The notes beneath the pieces are model-generated. The model made no database searches, had not been told where the DNA came from, and worked only from the letters and a program-made list of their open reading frames with translations. The position numbers and the translations under genes are program-made. A stretch of 5,112 nt of DNA from Paracoccaceae bacterium (GTDB taxonomy: Bacteria; Pseudomonadota; Alphaproteobacteria; Rhodobacterales; Rhodobacteraceae), in assembly GCA_024304875.1 (NCBI GenBank), contig JAMWZF010000113.1, positions 3,640 through 8,751 of the forward strand. The letters are read 5' to 3'. Numbering within the stretch: the stretch's first letter is position 1; every line of letters starts with the position of its first letter. Positions 1 through 5,112 of the stretch are shown piece by piece.

Positions 1-781
1 CCGCACGCGCCAGAGCTTCGGGAGTGAAGGCGGCAAGCCGCACCCCGCCGGTGTGGAGCAGGGCGGAGAGGCAATATTGGGCGCTGAATCGTCCGTCGCG
101 GGCGGAGCGGACGTCCATCCGGTCGCAGATGGATTTGGTGGGTCCGTAGCCGTGCACCGTGATCCCGGCGATGTCATCGGGCGCGATCGGATGCGCCGCG
201 CGGATCGCCCTCATGCCGTCGAGCGCGGGAAAGATGTGGCCGCAGCAGCCATGGTTCTTGAAGGTCATCCGGCTGATCGGGGTCCAGTCGCCCAGCCCCT
301 CCAGCCCACGCGCCCAGTCGCCGGTGCCGTCGCTGGTGGCGGCGGCATAGCCGTGCGCGGCGGCGAGGCTGCCCGGGCTGCCGGTGACACCCCCCGCGGC
401 AGCAAGACCGGCGAGGACACCCGCCTCGGCGGCGTGACCGCAGTGCAGCGGCTTGGTCTGGCCCTCTCCTTGAAGGTTCTCCTGATGCCCGCCTGCAAAG
501 CTGCTGGCGATCGCGATGGCGTGGCCGATCGCGGCTGCATCGCAGCCCTTGAGAACCGCCGTCGCGACGGCCGCCCCCATCATCCCGACCGTCGCGGTGA
601 TATGCCAGTTGCGGTAGTGGCTGGGCTGCAGCGCCATGGCGATGCGGCAGCCGACCTCGTAGCCGGCGATGACGGCCCGGTGGAAGTCCTCCAGCGAGGC
701 GTCCTCGTCCTGCGCCACGGCGAGGGCGGCGGCGATGGTTGGGCTGCCCGGATGGTAGCTCGGGCTGCATTTCTTCTCGGA
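1..781 (-). pseudogene. MmgE/PrpD family protein (2-methylcitrate dehydratase-like), 5'-truncated remnant
   Basis: The minus-strand frame is open from 781 to the window edge (about 260 codons) and reads as an MmgE/PrpD protein. Visible family segments, in order, are YHPGSPTIAAALAVAQ, GYEVGCRIAMAL, NWHITATVGMMGAA, an Ala-rich helix ending IAIASSFAGG, TKPLHCGHAAEAGVLAGLAA, a FKNHGCCGHIFPALDGMRA Cys/His stretch, and RFSAQYCLSALLHTGG near the edge. The family comprises cytoplasmic dehydratases and related enzymes of 2-methylcitrate, itaconate and similar acids, usually about 450-480 residues. Here the first recognisable block normally lies roughly 80-100 residues into the protein, yet a TAG stop (784-782) sits just five codons before the Cys-Ser-Pro-Ser-Tyr-His block and no start codon opens the family N-terminus. 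Beyond the stop lies another broken gene, so a simple frameshift does not explain the loss. An internal ATG could give a shorter product, but an active enzyme is unlikely. The C-terminus is outside the window. Family call confident; precise substrate unknown. Confidence 0.88.
759..781. other. Head-to-head junction of two 5'-truncated genes
   Basis: In these 23 bases the leftward MmgE/PrpD frame and the rightward solute-binding-protein frame overlap; each is closed just beyond by a TAG (784-782 on minus, 756-758 on plus). Both reading frames resemble their families almost up to this point, and both lack their N-terminal coding part. There is no insertion sequence end, tRNA or clear target duplication here. 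The simplest reading is a deletion across the shared upstream region of a divergent gene pair, or a rearrangement joining two loci. The position is bounded by the stops but not exact. Confidence 0.6.
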
Positions 782-1079
782 CTACAATCTCGTCATGACC
801 CGGACCGTCTTTGTTCCAGCGACGGCGCGCCGACCCGAGACCGCAACGCGCTTCGTGGAATTCCTGCTCTCTCCCGAGGGTCAGAGGATCATCGTGGAGG
901 AGACGCCGCTGCTGCCCCTGATCCCCGAACAGGACCCGGAGTCACCGGTCGGCCGGGAAATCCTTGCCCGCATCGGGAGCTTTCTGCCGATCCGGCTGAC
1001 CCCGGGCCTGCCGACCTATCTCGACGACCTGAAGCGGAACGAGTTCCTGTCGGCCTGGGAGGTGTCGCTGGGGCGCCAG
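759..1079 (+). pseudogene. ABC transporter extracellular solute-binding protein, C-terminal remnant
   Basis: The plus-strand frame opens after a TAG at 756-758 and reads LGLHFFSDYNLVMTRTVFVP, then RRPETATRFVEFLLSPEGQRI, then a segment ending TPGLPTYLDDLKRNEFLSAWEVSL. This is the closing part of a family-1 type periplasmic binding protein (Fe(III)/small-solute group). The DYxLVMxRxxFxP strand, the FVEFLLSPEGQ helix and the final YLDxLKRxxFLxxW helix are typical. Such proteins are about 330-400 residues, so only about the last 107 remain, with no signal peptide and no N-lobe. The ATG at 795 lies inside the conserved strand and is not a plausible native start. The frame has no stop where the family normally ends: it stays open to 1553, running antisense through the neighbouring gene, so the 3' end may also be lost. 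No partner permease or ATPase gene is nearby. The end at 1079 is my estimate of where homology stops. Confidence 0.75.
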
Positions 1080-1218
1080 TCCGGCGACAAGGTCCTTTGC
1101 GGACATCCTTCGGGCGGCATCGCCCGGACGCCCGCTGATCCGTGGTCGCCCTGGCCTGCCGTCGCGCCGGTCGCCGGACCGATCGGCCCCGGGGCAGTGC
1201 GCCAGGTCCGGTGCCGCC
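1080..1218. other. Convergent intergenic gap
   Basis: This 139-base stretch lies between the 3' end of the solute-binding-protein remnant (rightward) and the stop codon of the 667-residue gene (leftward). It holds one short perfect inverted repeat, CGGTC-GCCG-GACCG at 1168-1181, without a following T-run on either strand, so I do not call a Rho-independent terminator. No gene is recognisable. The first part may be degraded 3' sequence of the solute-binding-protein gene. Confidence 0.5.
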
Positions 1219-3222
1219 TCAGTGCTGGTCCTGCCGGTCGGCGGCCCAGCTGGCCACCGCCAGGGTTCTTACCTTCGCGATCAGGGCGGGGTCCGCCTCG
1301 GACCCGGACCGGCTGCGGAGCGGTTCGTCGTGGAACAGGTAGACCCGAGAGAGAAAGGCCTCGAATTCAAGAGATCCTTCGCCGTAGCGCTCTCCCTGCC
1401 CCGAGGTCGAGACGACGACGCCGTTGCCCCAGTCCTGCCCGCTGTCGTTGTTGGGGTTGTAGAAATAGACCCGCATCCGGCCCGCCTGATCCTCGGCCAC
1501 CCGCAAGATGGCGATGGCGTGCCAGCCGACGAAGCGCTGCTGCGCGTCGGTGACGGCGATGCCCGCGGGCTGCGGATGGGCCAGCGGGCGGCCGCCGTTG
1601 TAGGCCGGGTGATAGGCGGCGAAGAAGCGGCGCAGGAAGCCGTCGTAGTCCGCCAGCTTGCCGGTGCCGACGTCGACCGCCACGGCGCAGTCGCGCGCCA
1701 CCCACCAACCGTGGAACTGCGGGTTGATCCATTGATGCGGATCGCCGGGCCGGCCGGCGCAGAGGCGCCCCATCTCGGCGTAGATCCGGTCGAGGTGCGC
1801 CACCAGCAGGACCGACACCGGGTCCGCGTCGATCGGGCCGGAGCCGGCGAGACCCTGGGGCAGGTCGGCGGAATCGATCGGCGTGCCCTCGAACTGCATC
1901 TGGAGCCTGTCGAACTCGGCGACCTGCGTGACGAGGTGCAACAGGTAGTCGGGGTCGTTCAGCGCCCAGAGCGCGATGGCGCGGGCGGACTGGCAGGTCG
2001 GGTTGGCGCCCTGGCCGACGCCGAGGGGCTGGCCGAGCACGCTGAGCACGCCGGCGAGAAGCTGGGTTTCGGGCGAGACCGCCGGGCCGAAGCCGAGGGC
2101 GATCCGCTCGCGGGCCGCGCCTCCGATGCGCAGCGAGAGTTGACGTTCCAGCGCCGGCACCATCGGCGCGTGGTGCAGGATGCCCCGGTCCAGCAGCATG
2201 GCGAGCCCGTAGGCCGCCTGCGGCGTCGCCGGGGTGACGGCGCTCTGCACCAGTCGCTCGATCAGGCCGCGGTAATGCCGCCAGCAGTCCAGACCGGTGC
2301 TGCCAAGGCCGAGCGCCTCGGGGATCAGGGGCCGGTCGGTATGATCCAGCGCCCAGGTCAGGAAGGCGGCGTGGTAGTCCGAGACAAGGCCGGTGTCGTG
2401 CATCGCGCGGGCAAAGCCCATCGCCTCGCGCGACAGTCCGCTGTCGTCGGCGACGGAAATGCGCTGCAGGTAGACCTCGATGCCCGGATCGTCGCGCGAC
2501 GCGGTGGTCGGCCCGAAGAGGGCGCTGACCAGCCGTTCGGCCCCCAGACGGGCGCTGCCCGGCGCGGCGCCCTTCTCGTGGAGGGCGACGGCGATCTGCG
2601 CGATCATGTCCTTGACCACGCCGACCTGGACCGACCGCTGCTCCAGCAGGCGCCAGATCTCGGACACCAGGACGCTCAGCACATCGTCGAGGCCGACGTG
2701 GTCGGCAATATGGGTGAGCACCCGGCGCTTGAGATCATGGCGCGCGCCGAGGGATCGGGCCGCCTCGTCCGGGGCGCCGAAAAGGTCGCGCAGGTTGAGG
2801 GCAAGGACCTGGGTCAGGAAATGCCGTGCGCCCTCCTGGTGTAGGTCGTCATGGGTCGCATCGCCGTCCGCGACGGCGAGGAACCGCGCGAGGCTCGCGA
2901 CCTCCAGCGCCTGAAACGCCGGGTCCTCGGAGGTCAGGGTGCCGCCGACGAGCTGCGGCAAAAGAACCTCGGGCCGGTCCCAGTCCGAACCTGCGAAGAG
3001 GCCCGCCGCATCCATCCGTGCCGCCCGCGCCCGCACAGCGCCCAGCCCGCCCGGCTGCGCGACGAGGCGGCCGATCACGTCGAGAACGGACCCCTGGTAG
3101 CGGCCCTTGGCGAAGGGTCGGGCCCGCTCGAGCCGGTCGATCGCGACGTCGAGGGTGCCGGAGAGGCGGGTCAGCACCTCTCCGGTCTCTGGGTCCGCAT
3201 CGGACCTTTGGGTCACAGTCAT
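1219..3222 (-). CDS. 667-residue protein with C-terminal papain-like (Cys-His-Asn) hydrolase/transferase domain
   Basis: I do not recognise a named family. Residues 1 to about 390 are mainly helical and rich in Ala, Leu and Arg, with no motif I can assign. From about 400 a catalytic-looking region begins: GQGANPTCQSARAIALWAL places Cys410 at the start of a helix, as in papain-fold enzymes; VGWHAIAILRV (His568) is a strand carrying a His; and VYFYNPNNDSGQDWGNG supplies Asn589 or Asn591/Asp593 followed by a WGNG resembling the NSWG..WG element of papain-like and C39-like peptidases. The Cys to His spacing of 158 and His to Asn spacing of 21 fit that order and scale. There is no signal peptide or membrane segment, so it is probably cytoplasmic. 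The ATG overlaps the TGA of the upstream ATP-grasp gene (TGATG), implying translational coupling and a shared job. Likely roles are an amidase, peptidase or acyltransferase acting on the ligase product; a transglutaminase-like role is also possible. Gene reality is near certain; the fold is inference. Confidence 0.85.
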   Translation of the reverse strand: MTVTQRSDADPETGEVLTRLSGTLDVAIDRLERARPFAKGRYQGSVLDVIGRLVAQPGGLGAVRARAARMDAAGLFAGSDWDRPEVLLPQLVGGTLTSEDPAFQALEVASLARFLAVADGDATHDDLHQEGARHFLTQVLALNLRDLFGAPDEAARSLGARHDLKRRVLTHIADHVGLDDVLSVLVSEIWRLLEQRSVQVGVVKDMIAQIAVALHEKGAAPGSARLGAERLVSALFGPTTASRDDPGIEVYLQRISVADDSGLSREAMGFARAMHDTGLVSDYHAAFLTWALDHTDRPLIPEALGLGSTGLDCWRHYRGLIERLVQSAVTPATPQAAYGLAMLLDRGILHHAPMVPALERQLSLRIGGAARERIALGFGPAVSPETQLLAGVLSVLGQPLGVGQGANPTCQSARAIALWALNDPDYLLHLVTQVAEFDRLQMQFEGTPIDSADLPQGLAGSGPIDADPVSVLLVAHLDRIYAEMGRLCAGRPGDPHQWINPQFHGWWVARDCAVAVDVGTGKLADYDGFLRRFFAAYHPAYNGGRPLAHPQPAGIAVTDAQQRFVGWHAIAILRVAEDQAGRMRVYFYNPNNDSGQDWGNGVVVSTSGQGERYGEGSLEFEAFLSRVYLFHDEPLRSRSGSEADPALIAKVRTLAVASWAADRQDQH

Positions 3223-4448
3223 CAGACGTAGTAATCCAGCTCTTCCTGCTTCTTCAGAAGGTCCCGCAAGTCGTGGGCGTTGTCACCGAAGAAATAGGCA
3301 AGACCCCAGTGGGTCCCGAAGGCAGAGCGCTTGGCGACCTTCTGCTCGCGCGGATCCGACAGCTCGTGGAACTCGAAGTAGGGGTGGTTGGCCGTCTCCT
3401 CGGGCACCTCCAGCCGGCTGACCACGCGGCGGCGCGGATAGACGCCGAAACATCCCGCATGCCCCTTGGCGTCCTCGACCTCCCTGGGGAAGAAGGCGTC
3501 GAGTTCCTCCTGCGTCGTCTTGGGATCGAAGGCCAGGACGAGGCCCTGGTAGCCGTTGAAGCCGTAGGCCCGCTCGATCAGCTCCAGCGCGTTGAAGCCC
3601 GGCGGGCGGTAGGCGACCTCGCCGAAGTAGAGCTTGTTGTCGCTGGTCAGGAAGTACTCGGGGTGGATGAAGCCGAACTCGATGTCGAAGGTCTCGATCA
3701 GTTTCTCGATCTCCTCGGTGATCCGGGCGCGGTGCGCCTCGAGCTCGGGCGTGGCGGGCACGAAGACCGAATAGCCGAGCGTGACGTATTCCGAGATGTT
3801 CAGGAACTGGATCTTGCCGTTCTTGATCCAGGCCTCGACCGCGAACTCCCACCCGTCGAGATGGCTCTCCAGCAGGGCGGGGAACTCCTCGTCGGGGATG
3901 TTGTCCACGTCCTCGGGGGTGCGGATCACCCGGTGGCCGGCGGTGCCGGACTTGTCGAAGGCCTTGAAATGGATCGGGTCGTTCGGGTCGCCGTCCAGCT
4001 TGAGCAGGGTCTGGTTGACCCGCTTGAGGAACCGGATCACGTCGCCCCGGTCGTGCGCCTCCTCGAAGACGCCGACGCGGATGCCGCCCAGCTGCGCCCG
4101 GCGCTTCATCAGCGACTTGTCGCGGAACAGCATGGCCTGACCCAGCAGGCGGGGGTTCTTGAGCAGGACGGCGTTGATCGCCCCCGCCCATTCGACGGTT
4201 TCCTCGTAGAGCGGGATCGCCACGTCGACGCCCATGTCGTCAAGCTGGTGGGCCAGTTCGTGAGACCGTTCGTTGAGCCGATCGAAGTCCCACGGCACGA
4301 AGGGAATGTCGTTTTCCTTGCAGTAGTCCTGCGCCCAGGGTGGCGCGACGACGACATATCGGCGGTCGAAGCGGTCCACGGCGTCGATGGCGTTCAGGCT
4401 CCAGCCGAGCAGGGCGACATACCCCTTGTCCGGGTTCTTGTCGGTCAT
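3222..4448 (-). CDS. ATP-grasp domain ligase (carboxylate-amine ligase type), 408 aa
   Basis: ATP-grasp enzymes activate a carboxylate as an acyl-phosphate with ATP and join it to an amine, thiol or similar nucleophile. The architecture is standard: a pre-ATP-grasp alpha/beta domain (residues 10-95, starting GYVALLGWSLNAIDAVDRF); the entry helix FRDKSLMK (108-115, Lys111); the nucleotide-binding strand and loop HFKAFDKSGTAGHRV (160-174, Lys162 and Lys166, with a Gly-containing small-residue loop); LLESHLDGWEFAVEAW (192-207, probable adenine/ribose-side acidic residues); and metal-site strands FGFIHPEYF (258-266, Glu264) and YFGEVAYRPPGF (274-285, Glu277, Arg281). About 120 further residues follow and end in DYYV. 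The usual Asn of the E-x-N motif is Ala279. It is soluble, with no signal peptide. ATG 4448 is chosen because AAGGAGAT stands 3 bases upstream (AGGAG core 5 bases away); a longer TTG-started version reaching 4553 has no comparable site. The stop overlaps the ATG of the 667-residue gene by one base. Substrates cannot be read from the sequence. Confidence 0.92.
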   Translation of the reverse strand: MTDKNPDKGYVALLGWSLNAIDAVDRFDRRYVVVAPPWAQDYCKENDIPFVPWDFDRLNERSHELAHQLDDMGVDVAIPLYEETVEWAGAINAVLLKNPRLLGQAMLFRDKSLMKRRAQLGGIRVGVFEEAHDRGDVIRFLKRVNQTLLKLDGDPNDPIHFKAFDKSGTAGHRVIRTPEDVDNIPDEEFPALLESHLDGWEFAVEAWIKNGKIQFLNISEYVTLGYSVFVPATPELEAHRARITEEIEKLIETFDIEFGFIHPEYFLTSDNKLYFGEVAYRPPGFNALELIERAYGFNGYQGLVLAFDPKTTQEELDAFFPREVEDAKGHAGCFGVYPRRRVVSRLEVPEETANHPYFEFHELSDPREQKVAKRSAFGTHWGLAYFFGDNAHDLRDLLKKQEELDYYV

Positions 4449-4656
4449 GGTATCTCCTTTTGTCGTGCAGACCGGACTGGACGAGCACGCGTCCTGTCCG
4501 CTCGCGGACTGAGAAAAGGTCCTGTTACGGGAGAAGCGATCCCGGCGAGCCAAGCCTGCGTCGGTTTCAGGTCAAGAGGGTAGCGCGGCAGGCCCGGACT
4601 TCAACCGGCCGGGTGGCCGCCGCGGGCTGCATCCCTGCGCGCCGCGCGTTTCGGGG
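4449..4656 (-). promoter_or_regulatory. Leader between the 86-residue gene and the ATP-grasp gene
   Basis: This 208-base gap is long enough for its own promoter. On the minus strand a TTGACC hexamer (4575-4570) resembles a -35 box, but no good -10 follows 16-18 bases later, so the promoter is only a possibility. Nearer the gene are a perfect inverted repeat GTCCGC-TC-GCGGAC (4496-4509) and a weaker one with arms CGTGC/GCACG (4464-4489) ending 5 bases before the Shine-Dalgarno site. Neither has a T-run, so neither is a classic terminator. They could shape the 5' untranslated region. A 21-codon ATG frame near 4638 has no properly spaced ribosome binding site and is not called. Confidence 0.35.
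4452..4459 (-). promoter_or_regulatory. Strong Shine-Dalgarno site of the ATP-grasp gene
   Basis: The minus strand reads AAAAGGAGATACC directly before the ATG at 4448. The AGGAG core is 5 bases from the start codon, an almost perfect anti-16S match. It fixes the start at 4448 and predicts efficient translation, in contrast to the hairpin-masked site of the next gene upstream. Confidence 0.85.
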
Positions 4657-4917
4657 TCAGAGCAGGACGCTGACGGGGCCTTCGGCGCTGAGGACCTTGT
4701 CGCCGTCGTCCGTCTCGCGGATGTCCAGCCATTCCCGTTTTCCGTCGATCTCGACGTAGAAGCGCCACTCGTCATGCTCGATGCAGGCGATCGCGTCTTC
4801 CGCGGGAAGGCTCCATCTGGACATCCCGAACAGGGATTTGCGGAGTCCGCCGATTGCCACGATCTCGTCGCCGGTCCCGGTCGCCCTGGCCCATGTGACT
4901 TGAGCGGGTGCAGCCAT
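4657..4917 (-). CDS. Small DUF3892-like protein, 86 aa
   Basis: An 86-residue, acidic, soluble protein without signal peptide or membrane segment. Its pattern follows the small bacterial DUF3892 family as I remember it: an opening strand (AQVTWARATGTGDEIVAIGG), then WSLPAEDAIACIEHDEWRFYV (residues 35-55), where a Trp precedes a helix with Ala-Ile-x-x-Ile-Glu and then an aromatic strand, then a short strand pair with GKREWLDIRE and KVLSAEGP. The usual closing Asn-Leu-Leu / Leu-Pro end of the family is missing, so the assignment is tentative. The family has no established biochemical function to my knowledge. ATG 4917 is chosen over the GTG at 4929 because GGTGG lies at good spacing from the ATG and would overlap the GTG. 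It precedes the ATP-grasp gene on the same strand by 208 bases, so co-transcription is plausible but not shown. Confidence 0.75.
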   Translation of the reverse strand: MAAPAQVTWARATGTGDEIVAIGGLRKSLFGMSRWSLPAEDAIACIEHDEWRFYVEIDGKREWLDIRETDDGDKVLSAEGPVSVLL

Positions 4918-4921
4918 GTCT

Positions 4922-4943
4922 ATCACCACCTTTCGGTGGCGAC
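4922..4943 (-). promoter_or_regulatory. GAAA-capped hairpin that sequesters the Shine-Dalgarno site of the 86-residue gene
   Basis: The minus strand contains CCACC-GAAA-GGTGG (4939-4926), a perfect five-pair stem capped by a GNRA-class tetraloop. It can extend outward to nine pairs (4943-4922) with two G-U wobbles. The 3' arm GGTGG is the only Shine-Dalgarno-like element for the ATG at 4917, so in the folded RNA the site would be masked. This could be a translational switch, temperature-sensitive or protein-controlled. It works only if transcription begins upstream of 4943. Confidence 0.5.
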
Positions 4944-4970
4944 CTTAACGCAACCTGAACAAAAGTTCAA
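4942..4970 (-). promoter_or_regulatory. Candidate promoter with GAAC-N4-GTTC palindrome
   Basis: This is the most AT-rich patch near the right end. A perfect inverted repeat TGAAC-AAAA-GTTCA occupies 4956-4969 and suits a dimeric repressor. On the minus strand it overlaps a -35-like TTGAAC (4970-4965), followed after 17 bases by TAAGGT (4947-4942), a weak -10 matching only half of the consensus. Such a promoter would start transcription near 4935, inside the hairpin, so the two proposals compete. The operator reading is the stronger of the two. Confidence 0.3.
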
Positions 4971-5112
4971 AATCCGGGCCAGAACGAGGTCGGCGTCTGA
5001 AGCCCGCCACGGGCCCGGGACGCCGCGCGATACGGCTGATCCGGCGCCGCGCGTGGCCGGCGCCTGATCCGGGGACGGCGCCGGTGGAGCCTTGAGGGCG
5101 GGCCCCCGGGTG
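4971..5112. other. Right-end region without a recognisable gene
   Basis: Minus-strand frames reaching the edge are open for part of this stretch but show only low-complexity Arg/Pro/Gly/Ala translations with no family resemblance; the plus strand is similar. A small hairpin GCCCG-CCA-CGGGC lies at 5002-5014. I see no coding feature to support. Confidence 0.5.
5036..5084. repeat. GC-rich repeat cluster (two CTGATCCGG, three GGCGCC)
   Basis: CTGATCCGG occurs at 5036-5044 and 5064-5072 as a direct repeat 28 bases apart. GGCGCC occurs at 5043-5048, 5059-5064 and 5077-5082, and CCGGCGCC at 5041 pairs with GGCGCCGG at 5077. Several mutually exclusive stems are possible. There is no T-run on either side. 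It may be the end region of an unseen neighbouring gene or simple GC-rich intergenic structure. Confidence 0.45.

Noticed and set aside
174..770. Minus-strand frame of 198 codons starting MQPELPSG
   Set aside because: Shifted by one base from the MmgE/PrpD frame; its Arg/Gly-rich translation has no family pattern, while the neighbouring frame matches the family throughout.
53..1138. Plus-strand frame of 361 codons across the left end
   Set aside because: Its first part is antisense to MmgE/PrpD motifs and its second part is out of frame with the binding-protein remnant; no coherent protein results.
1222..2844. Long plus-strand open frame of 540 codons opposite the 667-residue gene
   Set aside because: It is the antisense of a real gene in GC-rich DNA; its translation is a repetitive Val/Gly/Asp/Arg mix with no family pattern and no ribosome binding site context.
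4449..4553. N-terminal extension of the ATP-grasp protein from a TTG at 4553
   Set aside because: The extension is not family-like, and the AAGGAGAT just before ATG 4448 fixes the shorter start.
2826..4583. Plus-strand open frame of 585 codons opposite the ATP-grasp gene
   Set aside because: Antisense shadow; the minus strand here encodes clear ATP-grasp motifs with a strong ribosome binding site.
4574..4639. Small 21-codon frame between the 86-residue gene and the ATP-grasp gene as a possible modified-peptide precursor
   Set aside because: The purine run abuts the ATG with no spacing, the translation shows no leader/core pattern, and the length is easily reached by chance.
4956..4969. Alphaproteobacterial LexA box
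   Set aside because: The class uses GTTC-N7-GTTC; no such spacing occurs here, so only a generic palindrome is reported.
1..5112. CRISPR array, tRNA or rRNA gene, insertion sequence
   Set aside because: I found no regularly spaced repeats, no cloverleaf with CCA-end pattern, and no transposase-like protein or terminal inverted repeats.

Overview
The window is GC-rich and has alphaproteobacterial-style coding, most like Rhodobacterales or a related group. This placement rests on composition and protein flavour only; no rRNA, tRNA or other marker gene is present. Coding direction is almost entirely leftward (minus strand).

Layout from left to right. (1) Positions 1-781, minus strand: most of the middle of an MmgE/PrpD-family protein (2-methylcitrate dehydratase-like). 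Its N-terminus is missing because of a real break; its C-terminus lies beyond the window. (2) Positions 759-1079, plus strand: about 107 residues from the C-terminus of a periplasmic ABC-transporter solute-binding protein, also lacking its N-terminus. The two broken genes abut head to head at about 759-781, as if one deletion or rearrangement removed both 5' ends together with the DNA between them. (3) Positions 1080-1218: a short convergent gap. (4) Positions 1219-4448, minus strand: two tightly coupled genes. A 408-residue ATP-grasp ligase is followed, with a one-base TGATG overlap, by a 667-residue protein whose C-terminal third looks like a papain-fold cysteine hydrolase or transglutaminase domain. 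(5) Positions 4449-4656: a leader with a strong ribosome binding site. (6) Positions 4657-4917, minus strand: an 86-residue DUF3892-like protein whose ribosome binding site lies inside a GNRA-capped hairpin. (7) Positions 4944-5112: a promoter-like, AT-richer patch with a GAAC-N4-GTTC palindrome, then a very GC-rich repeat-bearing tail with no recognisable gene.

The likely working unit is the ATP-grasp / cysteine-hydrolase pair, possibly together with the small upstream gene. An ATP-grasp enzyme joins a carboxylate to an amine or thiol via an acyl-phosphate; a papain-like enzyme could cleave or transfer the resulting amide. This pairing recalls glutathionylspermidine synthetase/amidase, where both activities sit in one protein, but the sequences here do not identify a substrate. 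I do not recognise a named pathway for this pair, so it is the best candidate in the window for an undescribed system.
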